Source: Antrihabitans stalactiti
GTDB taxonomy: Bacteria; Actinomycetota; Actinomycetes; Mycobacteriales; Mycobacteriaceae
Reading direction: 5' to 3'
NCBI RefSeq assembly: GCF_012932915.1
Contig: NZ_VCQU01000012.1
Location: 124,001 to 188,000, forward strand
DNA length: 64,000 nucleotides
Shown here in pieces: positions 26,576-35,454 of the stretch. A model generated the notes under the pieces. That model was not told where the DNA came from and ran no database searches. It saw only the letters and a program-made list of their open reading frames with translations. A program made the position numbers and the translations under genes. Positions within the stretch are counted from its first letter, which is position 1, and each line of letters opens with the position of its first letter.

Positions 26576-26625
26576 CCCTCGTGAGTCTTTTTGGAGTCCC
26601 TGGACTCCAAAAAGACTCACGAGGG
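26576..26625. repeat. REP-like palindrome, copy A2 (perfect hairpin)
   Basis: Arms of 23 bases pair without mismatch around a CCTG loop (inner arm CGTGAGTCTTTTTGGAGTC). It lies between convergent tetR genes and contains the TGA stop of the second one (26619-26617). It probably also terminates both transcripts. Sister copy at 5715-5756. Confidence 0.85.
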
Positions 26626-27270
26626 TGGTGGTTGGAAGCTGGTCGGAATCGCTGAGGCTATGGTGGCGACAAAGGTTGCGAGGCGTTCCGGCGTGAAGTG
26701 CGTCGGGTCCGAAATCACCAGTCGCCCAGCTAGTTCCGCTATGCCGAGCATCGTGTGCCCGACCAGTTCGTAGTCGATGTCGATCGGACCGCCACGGAGA
26801 GCCAGACCGATATGGGCGAGTCCGATCGCACGCTCGACGATGTCGGCACGCGCCTTGGCGAGATACTCGCGAAAGTCCGGCGGTGCGCCTTCACCGGCGT
26901 CGAGAATCAGCCGCCATCGATCCGGATTGGCGACGACGGCGTTCAGGAAGACCTTGATCGTCTCCGCGTACGCGGCCTCTGGATTGGAGAGCAGTTGCGT
27001 CGGCATCGCCGCCGATACTTGCTCGAGGCCGCGTTCGCGCTCGCGGGTGAGTAGCGCAGCGACCAACTCCGCGCGCGTCGGATACATCGCGTAGAGCACC
27101 GGTTTGGCGACACCGGCTTGTTTGGCGACGGCTTCCATCGTCAGCTGGGGGAGCCCGTCGGCAGCAAGGACCACCAACGCTGCGTCGAGCAATTGCTCGC
27201 GTCGTTCCTCGGGCGGAAGGCGCGGACCGTTGCGACGCGGAACGCGCGCGGGCTGCTCTCGAGGACTCAC
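26617..27270 (-). CDS. TetR-family regulator of the adjacent MpaB-type gene
   Basis: A 217-residue TetR protein with GTG start (VSPREQPARVPRR). The helix-turn-helix is TMEAVAKQAGVAKPVLYAMYPTRAELVAALL. It is divergent from the oxygenase gene at 27342, with two 14-base palindromes between them, the usual arrangement of a local repressor. A longer open frame reaches 27651 but would overlap the divergent gene. The last codons and stop overlap the palindromic repeat. Confidence 0.85.
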   Translation of the reverse strand: MSPREQPARVPRRNGPRLPPEERREQLLDAALVVLAADGLPQLTMEAVAKQAGVAKPVLYAMYPTRAELVAALLTRERERGLEQVSAAMPTQLLSNPEAAYAETIKVFLNAVVANPDRWRLILDAGEGAPPDFREYLAKARADIVERAIGLAHIGLALRGGPIDIDYELVGHTMLGIAELAGRLVISDPTHFTPERLATFVATIASAIPTSFQPPPS

Positions 27271-27283
27271 CTTGCAAATATTA

Positions 27284-27318
27284 CTACGGTGCCGTAGAAA
27301 ATTGCTACGATGGCGTAG
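27284..27318. promoter_or_regulatory. Paired TetR operators
   Basis: CTACGG-TG-CCGTAG (27284-27297) and CTACG-ATGG-CGTAG (27305-27318) are repeated with a 21-base centre spacing, i.e. two helical turns on one DNA face. They lie in the 71-base gap between the divergent tetR and mpaB-type genes. Confidence 0.7.
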
Positions 27319-27341
27319 AAAATGTTCGAAGGAGAGCGATT

Positions 27342-28289
27342 GTGAGCACTGGAGCGAGCTGCCCGATGGGGACGACCCGCACGCGTGAGGACTACGGATT
27401 CTTCGGTCCCGGATCGCCCACCTGGAAGGTGTGGACCAGCCCGACTGCCATCGTGGGCTTTCAACGGTCGGTCGTCCTCGAACATTTCGATCCCAACCTC
27501 GCCGCGGCGGTCGCGGATATGCAGGGCATCTACAAGGATCCACAGGGTCGTCTCGACCGGACGCTCGCGTACTTCTTGACCGTCGCGGTCGCAGACGGGC
27601 GTACCGCGATCGAGGTGGCAGATCACCTGATGACGGTCCACGCAAAGGCAACCGGGATCGAGCCGATCAGCGGCAAACGCTACAGCGCGAACAATCCCGC
27701 GTCGCAACTGTGGATCCACGTCACCGGTTGGCATTCGGTTCTCAAATGCTACGAGATGTTCGGTCCTGGGCCGCTCTCGCCGGCCGAGGAACAGCAGTAT
27801 TGGGCCGACTGCGTCGTCGCCGCAGAGTTGCAGACGTGCAAGCCCGCCGATGTCCCGACCTCCCGCGCCGAGGTACGCGAGTACTTTGCCGCGGTACGTC
27901 CGCAGCTGTGCACGTCCGAGCGGGCCGACGAAGGAATGCACTACTTACTGCACACCCCTCGCGCAAACGGAAAGCTCAAGCTGTGGGCCGGTAGTCGCTT
28001 GCTCGCGCCGGCGGTCATCGCGACGCTGCCACAATGGATGCGAGACATGGGTCGTTTCGATCAGCCTCGTGTGCTCGACGCGACCTACACCCGCGCGATG
28101 CGCGTCGCGATTAGGGGGCTACAAGGCGATCGAGCCAAACTGGCGCTTCTCGGCACCCTGGCACCGATGACGAAGCAGGTACTGGAGCGGCACATCCACG
28201 CAGAACCGCCGCTGCGGGCAACGACGATCACGCCGGCCGACGCTAGGGCCCGCTACGGTAGCCGCGTCGTTGCGGGCGCGACGGGGTAG
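27342..28289 (+). CDS. Oxygenase MpaB-family protein (DUF2236)
   Basis: A 315-residue member of the DUF2236 family, which includes heme-containing latex-clearing and MpaB-type oxygenases. Family features are GPGSPTWKVWTSPTAIVGFQRSV near the N-terminus, DPQGRLDRTLAYFLTVAVAD and NPASQLWIHVTGWHSVLKCYEMFG. The GTG start follows GAAGGAGAG. Regulation by the divergent TetR is very likely. The paralogue at 38932 is more distant in sequence. Substrate unknown. Confidence 0.8.
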   Translation: MSTGASCPMGTTRTREDYGFFGPGSPTWKVWTSPTAIVGFQRSVVLEHFDPNLAAAVADMQGIYKDPQGRLDRTLAYFLTVAVADGRTAIEVADHLMTVHAKATGIEPISGKRYSANNPASQLWIHVTGWHSVLKCYEMFGPGPLSPAEEQQYWADCVVAAELQTCKPADVPTSRAEVREYFAAVRPQLCTSERADEGMHYLLHTPRANGKLKLWAGSRLLAPAVIATLPQWMRDMGRFDQPRVLDATYTRAMRVAIRGLQGDRAKLALLGTLAPMTKQVLERHIHAEPPLRATTITPADARARYGSRVVAGATG

Positions 28290-28378
28290 GAGACTTGTTT
28301 TATGGCAACGGAATCCGGGTAGTCCCTCAATAGAGGGTTGGTTCAACAGCGGACTGGCCCCTGTGAAGCGAGGTTGCC

Positions 28379-28534
28379 ATGATTGCCCTTGGACTGATTC
28401 TGCTACTTGCCGGATTCTTGCTCGGCATTCCGATTCTGTGGACGATCGGTATCGTGTTGCTCGTCGTCGGCGCCGTGCTCGCGCTGCTCGGCGGCATCGG
28501 CCGTCCCGTCGGCGGTCGCGCGCACTACTACTAA
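28379..28534 (+). CDS. DUF6131-type micro membrane protein
   Basis: A 51-residue protein, MIALGLILLLAGFLLGIPIL then WTIGIVLLVVGAVLALLGGI, ending GRPVGGRAHYY. The two helices and the GRPVGGRxHYY tail match the small actinobacterial DUF6131 family. The ATG follows GAGGTTGCC. It lies alone between the oxygenase and flavin reductase genes. Role unknown. Confidence 0.75.
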   Translation: MIALGLILLLAGFLLGIPILWTIGIVLLVVGAVLALLGGIGRPVGGRAHYY

Positions 28535-28546
28535 ACAGGCGCAAAT

Positions 28547-29047
28547 GTGACGGACGACCCCCAATCCAGCAGCGCATTCGAGAAATTCGTTGCGCTGCTG
28601 GACTCTCCGGTGTTCATCGTCACTGTGCACGCAGCGGGGGAGCGGGCCGGTTGCTTGGTCGGCTTCGCTTCGCAAGTGAGCATGGATCCGCCGCGGTTTC
28701 TCGTCGGTCTGTCGAACAAGAACTTCACCTATCGCGTTGCACGTAACGCGCAACACCTTGCGGTCCATCTGGTTTCATCCGACGACGTAGCTTTGGCAGA
28801 ATTGTTCGGCGGCAGCACCGGTGACGAGGTCGACAAGTTCGCCCGATGCGCCTGGACCACCGGGCCGCACGAGCTGCCGGTTCTCACCGACGCACTCGCC
28901 TGGTTCAGCGGCCGAATCGTCCACACAGTCGATTTCGGCGATCATGTCGGATTTCTACTCGAACCCGAGGGCGGCGACGTCGGGGCCAAGGAAGACATCG
29001 TGACGACCTCTGACGTCGCCGACCTCGAACCTGGCCACGAGGCGTAG
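28547..29047 (+). CDS. Flavin reductase-like FMN-binding protein
   Basis: A 166-residue split-barrel protein with GTG start. The blocks SPVFIVTVHAAGERAGCLVGFASQVSMDPPRFLVGLSNKNFTYRV and HLAVHLVSSDDVALAELFGG are typical of flavin reductase-like/HpaC-type proteins that bind FMN or F420. It may supply reduced flavin to an oxygenase, but no partner is evident. It starts 12 bases after the micro-protein gene and may be co-transcribed. Confidence 0.82.
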   Translation: MTDDPQSSSAFEKFVALLDSPVFIVTVHAAGERAGCLVGFASQVSMDPPRFLVGLSNKNFTYRVARNAQHLAVHLVSSDDVALAELFGGSTGDEVDKFARCAWTTGPHELPVLTDALAWFSGRIVHTVDFGDHVGFLLEPEGGDVGAKEDIVTTSDVADLEPGHEA

Positions 29048-29053
29048 CAGAAG

Positions 29054-29494
29054 TCAGCTGGCAGCACTCTGCTCGACGATCGACTTGAATTCAACGAGGT
29101 CCTTGGCGGCCTGCTTGTTCGCCATCTTCTCGATGAGCTTGAACGCGAAACCTTTGATACCCGCAGCGTCTATGGCGATGTCGAGTTCGAACCGGGTTCC
29201 ATCCTTCGACGGCGCCAGCTTCCATGCTCCGAGTGCCTTGACGTCGCTGTCGTCGCTCTTGATGGCAAGGATGTTGCCGGGCTCGTACTGCGTCAATTCC
29301 GCCGTCGAGGTGACATTGCCTAGACCCGCCTTACGGACCTGGCGAAACTTCTTCCCGACACCCCAAGGCGAATCGTCGACGGCGTCGAAAGACACCAGGT
29401 CGGCTCGCCATTTCGGCATGATCGCCGAATCTGCGAGGACGGTGAACACGGCCTGTGGGGACGCAGCGATGTCGGTAACAGCGTGAATGCGCAT
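29054..29494 (-). CDS. SRPBCC-family protein (polyketide cyclase-like)
   Basis: A 146-residue START-like domain protein (MRIHAVTDIAASPQAVFTVLADSAIMPKWRADLVSF). The fold binds hydrophobic ligands. There is no signal peptide. The start codon is immediately preceded by an iron-box-like sequence, with no room for a Shine-Dalgarno, so the message may be leaderless. It lies downstream of marR on the same strand. Confidence 0.8.
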   Translation of the reverse strand: MRIHAVTDIAASPQAVFTVLADSAIMPKWRADLVSFDAVDDSPWGVGKKFRQVRKAGLGNVTSTAELTQYEPGNILAIKSDDSDVKALGAWKLAPSKDGTRFELDIAIDAAGIKGFAFKLIEKMANKQAAKDLVEFKSIVEQSAAS

Positions 29495-29513
29495 GACGGT
29501 AAGCCTAACCTAA
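29495..29513 (-). promoter_or_regulatory. Iron-box-like site (IdeR/DtxR type)
   Basis: The minus strand reads TTAGGTTAGGCTTACCGTC, matching about 15 of 19 positions of the DtxR/IdeR consensus TTAGGTTAGGCTAACCTAA. It abuts the ATG of the SRPBCC gene. Confidence 0.5.
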
Positions 29514-29525
29514 GCCAGGTTTAGC

Positions 29526-29936
29526 TCAGGCGAGCAGATCACCCAAGATGCGGGCGAGGTGCGCACGGTCGGCCTCACTGAGGACCCCGAAGAACGCTTC
29601 GGTCTCGGCGCGGCGAGCATCCTGAATTGCACTGCCGATCTGTTCACCCTTCTCGGTCAGTGCAACGAGCGTTGCTCGCCGATCGTCGGGGTCTTGTCGG
29701 CGCTCGATGAGTCCGCGGTCCTGCAAACCGTCGACCACCTCGGTCGTCGAGCGTGCTGCAATGTGGAGGTGATCGGTCAATTCGCTCAGCCGCATCGTGC
29801 CGTGCCGCAGGAGTACGCCGAGCGCTCGCGAATGCGACGGCGTGATGTCCCAGGGGGCAAGGGTTTCCCGCCACAGCCGCCGGAGCCGACGGGCGACGGA
29901 CCAGAACGACTCCGAGAGCGCGTCGTCGACGGACAT
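29526..29936 (-). CDS. MarR-family regulator
   Basis: A 136-residue winged-helix regulator (MSVDDALSESFWSVARRLRR). The DNA-binding part is MRLSELTDHLHIAARSTTEVVDGLQDRGLIERR with the wing RQDPDDRRATLVALTEKG. ATG 29936 is preferred; an in-frame TTG at 29999 would make the protein run across the operator. It is divergent from the ABC exporter gene and shares the palindrome at 29967-29983 with it, so it probably represses both. Confidence 0.88.
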   Translation of the reverse strand: MSVDDALSESFWSVARRLRRLWRETLAPWDITPSHSRALGVLLRHGTMRLSELTDHLHIAARSTTEVVDGLQDRGLIERRQDPDDRRATLVALTEKGEQIGSAIQDARRAETEAFFGVLSEADRAHLARILGDLLA

Positions 29937-29966
29937 GCGGAATAGCGTATCAGCGACTCGTGTTGT

Positions 29967-29983
29967 TACCTCATGTTGAGGTA
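29967..29983. promoter_or_regulatory. MarR operator, perfect palindrome
   Basis: TACCTCA-TGT-TGAGGTA lies between the divergent marR and ABC exporter genes. Size and symmetry fit a MarR dimer. Confidence 0.7.
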
Positions 29984-30011
29984 GCCTCAGCATTACCAAG
30001 AACGAAACGAG

Positions 30012-31790
30012 GTGGTTCGCTTGGAACGACCCAAATCGATTACGCAGACCGAGAAGGCACAGGCCCGCGAGGTCTCGTTACGCCGGGTGTGGCGGCTGTT
30101 CACGCCCTACCGGTGGTCGCTGGCAATAGTTACCGCGATCATCGTCGCATCGTCGATCGTCGCCATGGCTTCGCCCTTCCTCCTGCGCGCAGTCATCGAC
30201 GTCGCGCTGCCGCAGCAGAATCTACGGCTGCTCGTCTGGTTGGTGATCGGCATGGTTGCCGTCGCCGCCGTGACCGCAATCTTCGGCGTCGCGCAGACCT
30301 GGATCAGCACGACCGTCGGCCAACGGGTCATGCACGCGTTGCGCACCGACGTCTTCACGCACTTGCAGCGACAGTCGATCGCGTTCTTCACGCACACCCG
30401 CACGGGTGAGGTGCAGTCCCGCATCACCAACGACATCGGCGGCATGCAAGCTGTCGTCACGTCGACGGCCAGCTCCGTCGCGTCCAATCTCACAACTTCC
30501 ATCGCCACCGCCGTCGCGATGGCCGCATTGTCCTGGCGGCTCTCGCTGATCTCATTGATCGTCATGCCGCCTGCAATCTACTTGACACGCAAGGTCGCTC
30601 GCATGCGTCGCGCGATCACGGCGCAACGGCAACGCGAGCTTTCAGACTTGAACGTGACGATCGAAGAAGGACTCTCGATCAGCGGAATCCAGCTGAGCAA
30701 GACGATGGGCGCCGGAGCCGCTTTGATCGAACGGTTCACCGCCTCGTCTAGGAGACTGATCGATCTCGAACTGCGGTCCGAGCTGGCGGGTCGCTGGCGA
30801 ATGTCGTCGATGAGCATCATCTTTGCCGCGGTCCCTGCCATCATCTACCTGAGCGCGGGTCTGCCGATGACGGCAGGCACGATGACGATCGGCACGCTGG
30901 TCGCGTTCACCGCCTTGCAGGCAGGGCTGTTCCGGCCGCTGATGGGTCTGCTCAACGTCGGCGTCTCCCTTGCCAGTTCGCTCGCGTTGTTCGCCAGAAT
31001 CTTCGAATACCTCGATCTGCGAATCGACGTCGACGAGCCTGCGGACCCGGTCGAGATCGATCCCGCTGCGGTCGCCGGACACGTCCGCTTCGAAGAAGTC
31101 ACCTTCGCTTACGCGGGCAGCGATACCGCTGCCGTGGCCGGTGTGACGCTGGACGTTCCCGCGGGAACGACGCTGGCAATCGTGGGGGAGACGGGGTCCG
31201 GCAAGAGCACGCTCGCAGCTTTGCTTGCGCGCCTTTACGATCCGACGTTCGGTCGCGTCACGATCGATGGCGTCGATGTTCGAGACATGCGGTCGACCGA
31301 TCTCGCATCGATTGTCGGCGTCGTCAGCCAGGAGACCTACCTACTGCACACGACCGTGCGCGAGAACCTTCGTTACGCCAAACCCGACGCGACCGACGCC
31401 GAAATCGAAACCGCCGCCCGCGCTGCGCAATTGCACGACTTCATCATGGAGTTGCCCGACGGATACGACACGGTCGTCGGATCGCGCGGTCATCGCTTCT
31501 CCGGTGGCGAGCAACAGCGAATCGCGATAGCCCGGACCCTGTTGCGCAATCCTCGAGTGCTCATTCTCGACGAGGCCACCAGCGCTCTCGACACCGAGAC
31601 CGAGCGCGCCGTCCAACGGGCATTCGACGAACTCGCCTCCGGCAGAACGACGATCACCATCGCCCACCGCTTGTCGACTGTGCGCGACGCGGACACGATC
31701 GCCGTGCTCGACCAGGGCCAGATCATCGAATCCGGAAACCACGAAACCCTTCTCGACGCCAACGGTCGCTACGCGGCCCTGGCGGCGTAA
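30012..31790 (+). CDS. ABC exporter, fused membrane and ATPase domains
   Basis: A 592-residue half-transporter. Residues 30-310 hold six membrane helices; the nucleotide-binding domain has Walker A GETGSGKST, Q-loop VVSQETYLLHTTVRENL, signature FSGGEQQR, Walker B VLILDEATS and the switch His in TIAHRLSTV. It probably works as a homodimer exporting a lipid or drug. The start is GTG 30012 or, better placed behind GAGGTGG, TTG 30021. The MarR palindrome upstream implies induction by a substrate. Confidence 0.9.
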   Translation: MVRLERPKSITQTEKAQAREVSLRRVWRLFTPYRWSLAIVTAIIVASSIVAMASPFLLRAVIDVALPQQNLRLLVWLVIGMVAVAAVTAIFGVAQTWISTTVGQRVMHALRTDVFTHLQRQSIAFFTHTRTGEVQSRITNDIGGMQAVVTSTASSVASNLTTSIATAVAMAALSWRLSLISLIVMPPAIYLTRKVARMRRAITAQRQRELSDLNVTIEEGLSISGIQLSKTMGAGAALIERFTASSRRLIDLELRSELAGRWRMSSMSIIFAAVPAIIYLSAGLPMTAGTMTIGTLVAFTALQAGLFRPLMGLLNVGVSLASSLALFARIFEYLDLRIDVDEPADPVEIDPAAVAGHVRFEEVTFAYAGSDTAAVAGVTLDVPAGTTLAIVGETGSGKSTLAALLARLYDPTFGRVTIDGVDVRDMRSTDLASIVGVVSQETYLLHTTVRENLRYAKPDATDAEIETAARAAQLHDFIMELPDGYDTVVGSRGHRFSGGEQQRIAIARTLLRNPRVLILDEATSALDTETERAVQRAFDELASGRTTITIAHRLSTVRDADTIAVLDQGQIIESGNHETLLDANGRYAALAA

Positions 31791-31794
31791 TCGG

Positions 31795-33333
31795 CTACTT
31801 CTTCGCCAGTGTTCCGGAGATGTTGCCGACCGGTCCGGACATCGAGTACGACATCGATCCATCCGGCTGCAGCGTCACGGTCGACGTCGACCCGTCGTCG
31901 AGGCACTGCGTGCTGCCACCGGAAAGCTTTGCCTCCAAGGTGATCTCGGTTTCACTGACGCCGGTGAGCGTCTCCGTGCGCTCGCATCGCGTGTTGGTGA
32001 GTTCGCCGGTGTTGGCCGACGACCCGACCTGGTCACCGACATTGCCCGCGTAGAGCGTGAGCTCGATCGCGTAGGTGGCAAGTCCGTCGCTTGCGGATCC
32101 CGTCCATTCGCCCTCGAAACTCGTCGGCAGGGACCCTGTGGCGACGACTGCGGCGGTCTCTGAGGTGGCCTCGGTCACCGCTGTGTCGGTGCTGTTCTTG
32201 TCCGACGACGACCGACCCATCAGGGTGACCGCAACGACGATCGCGAGTACGACGGCGATGCCGATCGCGAATGCGCCGAAGATCATCAGCGGCCGTTGGT
32301 TTTTGCTCGCAGGAGGCGGAGCGTGGCGCACCTCGGTCGGCTGGGCAGCCGGGCGGTCGGCGATGTCTCTCGAGAAGGTCGGGACATTTGGTCGAGTCGC
32401 GATCTGCGGCGACGATGGGGGATCGGCCGCACCGTGGTGTTCACCGGTTTCGAGGTCGAGCAGTCCGACCGCGCGACGGCTCACTTCTTCGAGAATCGGG
32501 CCCGGCAGCCAACCGAGCGGTTGCGGCTCGCCGTCCTGGACCAGCTGCGCGACGATTTGCCTTGGCGTCGGGCGTAATTCGGGGTCCTTCTCGAGGCACG
32601 CCGCCAGGAGAGGCTGCAGCGCTTCGGGCGCGCCGTCGAGCCGCGCTGGTTCCTGCACGACGCGCCACAGCATCGCCATGGTGTCGCCCTCACCGAAGGG
32701 GCCCTGACCGGTCGCGGCGTAGACGAGCACACCGCCGAGGGAGAAGACGTCACCCGACGGACCGATCGCACGCGAACCCGTCACCTGCTCGGGACACATG
32801 AACCCTGGCGAGCCGATAACGCTTCCCGTGGTGGTCAGCACGCTGGCGTCCGCGGCCCGTGCGATGCCGAAGTCGATGACCTTCGGACCGTCGAGGGCGA
32901 GAATCACGTTGGACGGCTTGAGGTCTCGGTGAATGATGCCCGCCGCGTGCACGGCGATCAGCGCTCGGGCCAACCCGATTGCCAGGACGCGTAACGACTG
33001 CTCCGGCAGCGGTCCGTGGTCGGCGATTGCTTCCTGCAGCGACAAACCGGCGACGTAGCTGGTAGCGACCCACGGAGAAGTGGCATTCACGTCCGCACCC
33101 AACACAGCAGCGGTGTACTGGCCGCCCACCCGGCTGGCGGCGGTGACCTCGCGCTCGAAGCGCATCCGGAACGTCGCATCGTCGGCAAGCTCAGGTCGCA
33201 CGACCTTGACCGCGACCGTCCGACCGCCGAAGTTGCGACCCAGGTAGACGCGTCCCATTCCGCCCGCGCCCAAGACACCGAGCAGCCGGTATTCACCGAT
33301 CATCCGCGGATCGTCGGGACCGAGCGGTCGCAT
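31795..33333 (-). CDS. Ser/Thr protein kinase with extracellular domain
   Basis: A 512-residue Hanks-type kinase. Catalytic domain 15-270: LGAGGMGRVYLG, Lys43 in VAVKVV, HRDLKPSN, DFG and SPGFMCPEQ. A Pro/Ala-rich juxtamembrane region is followed by one helix (PLMIFGAFAIGIAVVLAIVV) and a C-terminal extracellular beta domain with two cysteines (CERTETLTG, QCLDDGST). It does not carry PASTA repeats. It is the last gene of the run after the TerD gene and its small partner, 10 bases away, and may phosphorylate or sense with them. Confidence 0.88.
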   Translation of the reverse strand: MRPLGPDDPRMIGEYRLLGVLGAGGMGRVYLGRNFGGRTVAVKVVRPELADDATFRMRFEREVTAASRVGGQYTAAVLGADVNATSPWVATSYVAGLSLQEAIADHGPLPEQSLRVLAIGLARALIAVHAAGIIHRDLKPSNVILALDGPKVIDFGIARAADASVLTTTGSVIGSPGFMCPEQVTGSRAIGPSGDVFSLGGVLVYAATGQGPFGEGDTMAMLWRVVQEPARLDGAPEALQPLLAACLEKDPELRPTPRQIVAQLVQDGEPQPLGWLPGPILEEVSRRAVGLLDLETGEHHGAADPPSSPQIATRPNVPTFSRDIADRPAAQPTEVRHAPPPASKNQRPLMIFGAFAIGIAVVLAIVVAVTLMGRSSSDKNSTDTAVTEATSETAAVVATGSLPTSFEGEWTGSASDGLATYAIELTLYAGNVGDQVGSSANTGELTNTRCERTETLTGVSETEITLEAKLSGGSTQCLDDGSTSTVTLQPDGSMSYSMSGPVGNISGTLAKK

Positions 33334-33343
33334 GATGCCCTTT

Positions 33344-33637
33344 CTAGGCGCCGAGAGAGAACCTGCCGTCCGGGTGCTTTCGCCCGTGTCGGCTCACTGC
33401 CGATCGGAAGAGCGAGCGTTTCCCGACTTCGGTCACCCGGACTGACATTGTGTAAGCGGATTCTCGTTGCTCGCGGTACACAGTAAACGTGACTTCATAG
33501 GCGACGTCGCCTACGCGGACCTCGCTCGACGTCGAAGACGAGTGCTCGTCCGCGAATGCGAGATTCTCATAGGTGACCGAACGCTGCCACTCGTCGAGGC
33601 GTTGCTCAGCGAGACGACCCGCTTCCTGCTTGTTCAA
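33344..33637 (-). CDS. Small conserved hypothetical protein
   Basis: A 97-residue protein. TTG 33637 overlaps the TerD stop as TTGA and has GGAAAG upstream. Sequence: charged N-terminal helix ([14 protein letters not shown]) then a beta-rich part ([29 protein letters not shown]). No membrane segment. Not recognised; the overlap argues for translation together with the TerD protein. Confidence 0.6.
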   Translation of the reverse strand: MNKQEAGRLAEQRLDEWQRSVTYENLAFADEHSSSTSSEVRVGDVAYEVTFTVYREQRESAYTMSVRVTEVGKRSLFRSAVSRHGRKHPDGRFSLGA

Positions 33638-34902
33638 CTCTTTCCTTTCGTGGCAACCCAGTCCAAGCCCCAGCCGTACGCCTTGTCGACGTTGACCTTT
33701 CCCCACCGCACCTTGTCCGGCGGAGGAAGGATGAAACGGCCTTCGCGGCGGACGACTAGCTCACCGTTGATGTTCTCGATCAGTGCGAGGACGACGTTCC
33801 GAGAGGCGTCGTAGCAATCGTCGACCATCATCTCGATTGGCGCAGAATTCACCGGATACAGCGTCGCCGTCGCGTGCACCCCACGGAAATCGGGTGCGCC
33901 GTCGTAGATTTCGGCGAATACGAGGATACGCCGGAACTTTGCCGTGAAATCGAGGTTGATGTCGAGATTTTCGCCTGCGACGTTGCCGCCGGTGCGGTCG
34001 TCCTTGTCGAGCTTGATGAACGGCGGCCGATCGAGCGCGCCGAAATCACCCAGTGCGTGGATACATCCCTTGGACCCGTCGGTGAGTTCCCACAAGCAGC
34101 AGAGGTCGAGATCGAGGTCTACACCCGCGCGGCGTTTGCCGAACAGACCCTTCGCCGCACCTGGCCGCGCTGCCCAATTGAGATTGACTCGCATGGTGCC
34201 CGACGTGGCGCCCTGTTTGGTCAGCGAAACCGCAGGCGCCTCCTTCGTCAACGTCACCTTGGCCAAGCTGACCGGTTGCCGCGGCGGTTGGGCGTACGGC
34301 GGAGGAGGCGGGGGCGGCGAGACGTGCCGAGGGAATTCGGGGCGAATCGGTGGTGGAGGCGGTGGTGGGGGTGGTGCGGGCGCGTCGTCGACCGTGATGC
34401 CGAAATCGCGCGCGAGCCCGGCGAGCCCGGTGGCATAACCCTGACCGACAGCGCGGAACTTCCAGGCGCCTTGGCGCCGGTACAGCTCGCCCAACACGAA
34501 AGCCGTCTCGGAAGTCGCGTCGGTGCTGTCGAAACGGGCGATCTCACCGCCGGTCGCAGCATCCAGGACGCGGACGTACAGACCACGGAACTGGCCGAAC
34601 GTCCCGCCGTCAGCCGACGCAGCGATGACGATCGTATCGACCTGCGGCTCGACGGCGGACAGGCTCACCGACAGCACGTCGACGACGGTCTGACCACGGT
34701 GTTTGCCCTCGTGCCGGACGGCGTTCGACGGATGTGTGGGTTGGTTGTAGAACACGAAATCGTTGTCGGAGCGCACTTTTCCGTGTACGAGCAGCAGAGC
34801 GGACGCATCGGCATCGGGCATGCCTGGGCCTGCTTGCCAACCCAACTCGACCCAGACGGCCGGGACGGGTACAGCCAGATTGGTCCCCTTCTGCATCGCC
34901 AT
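33634..34902 (-). CDS. Two-domain TerD-family protein
   Basis: A 422-residue protein with an N-terminal TerD domain (1-175; [43 protein letters not shown]), a Pro-rich linker with several poly-Pro runs (175-215) and a C-terminal TerD/TerF-like domain (230-422; [39 protein letters not shown]). TerD domains bind calcium and act in tellurite and membrane-stress responses; the acidic loops fit that. Standard ter operon partners (TerC, TerB) are not adjacent. It sits with a kinase gene. Confidence 0.85.
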   Translation of the reverse strand: MAMQKGTNLAVPVPAVWVELGWQAGPGMPDADASALLLVHGKVRSDNDFVFYNQPTHPSNAVRHEGKHRGQTVVDVLSVSLSAVEPQVDTIVIAASADGGTFGQFRGLYVRVLDAATGGEIARFDSTDATSETAFVLGELYRRQGAWKFRAVGQGYATGLAGLARDFGITVDDAPAPPPPPPPPPIRPEFPRHVSPPPPPPPYAQPPRQPVSLAKVTLTKEAPAVSLTKQGATSGTMRVNLNWAARPGAAKGLFGKRRAGVDLDLDLCCLWELTDGSKGCIHALGDFGALDRPPFIKLDKDDRTGGNVAGENLDINLDFTAKFRRILVFAEIYDGAPDFRGVHATATLYPVNSAPIEMMVDDCYDASRNVVLALIENINGELVVRREGRFILPPPDKVRWGKVNVDKAYGWGLDWVATKGKS

Positions 34903-34919
34903 GCGCCAAGACTACTTAC

Positions 34920-35402
34920 TCATCGACTCAGCGATTTCGTCATGAACACGCTGTTCGGGTCTGGGGCGTATTGCCCGAAGGGTTCGCAGAATTCGAAGCC
35001 GTTCTTGAGGTAGAGCTTGCGGGCTGGCTCGTAGAAGTTCATCGAGCCAGTTTCGAGGTACATCCGTCGGTAGCCGCGGATCGTCGCTTCTGTGAGGATG
35101 TGGTCGAGCAGCGCGGAGGCGACACCGATCCGTTTGTGCCGCGGAGAAGTCCGCATCGACTTGAGTTCGCACTGCTCGTCGCCGATATCTTGCACGGCGC
35201 CGCAGCCGACGAGGGTCCTGTCGGCCCATACCGTCCAGACCGTGATGTCCGGCCCGCGCAACGCCTCGATACCCAGCGCATGCGTACTTTCCGGTGGCGA
35301 TGTCGAGCGCATCTCCGTCAGGTGGTCGAGCAGAAATTCGGCCACCGCAGGCGAGGACAGATCGTCGGTTTCGATACGCAATGCCGGTCCTTCGGCGTTC
35401 AC
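34920..35402 (-). CDS. GNAT-family N-acetyltransferase
   Basis: A 160-residue GNAT enzyme with GTG start. The acetyl-CoA site is MRTSPRHKRIGVASALLDHI; the end has LYLKNGFEFCEPFG. Closest type is the small PhnO/ElaA-like group acetylating amines or amino acids; the substrate is open. It is upstream of the TerD gene on the same strand with a 17-base gap and divergent from the VanY gene. Confidence 0.87.
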   Translation of the reverse strand: MNAEGPALRIETDDLSSPAVAEFLLDHLTEMRSTSPPESTHALGIEALRGPDITVWTVWADRTLVGCGAVQDIGDEQCELKSMRTSPRHKRIGVASALLDHILTEATIRGYRRMYLETGSMNFYEPARKLYLKNGFEFCEPFGQYAPDPNSVFMTKSLSR

Positions 35403-35454
35403 GCGGTTACCCTAACTGGGGTTCGCCGTCAGACCGACCTCCGGAGGATGTCCT

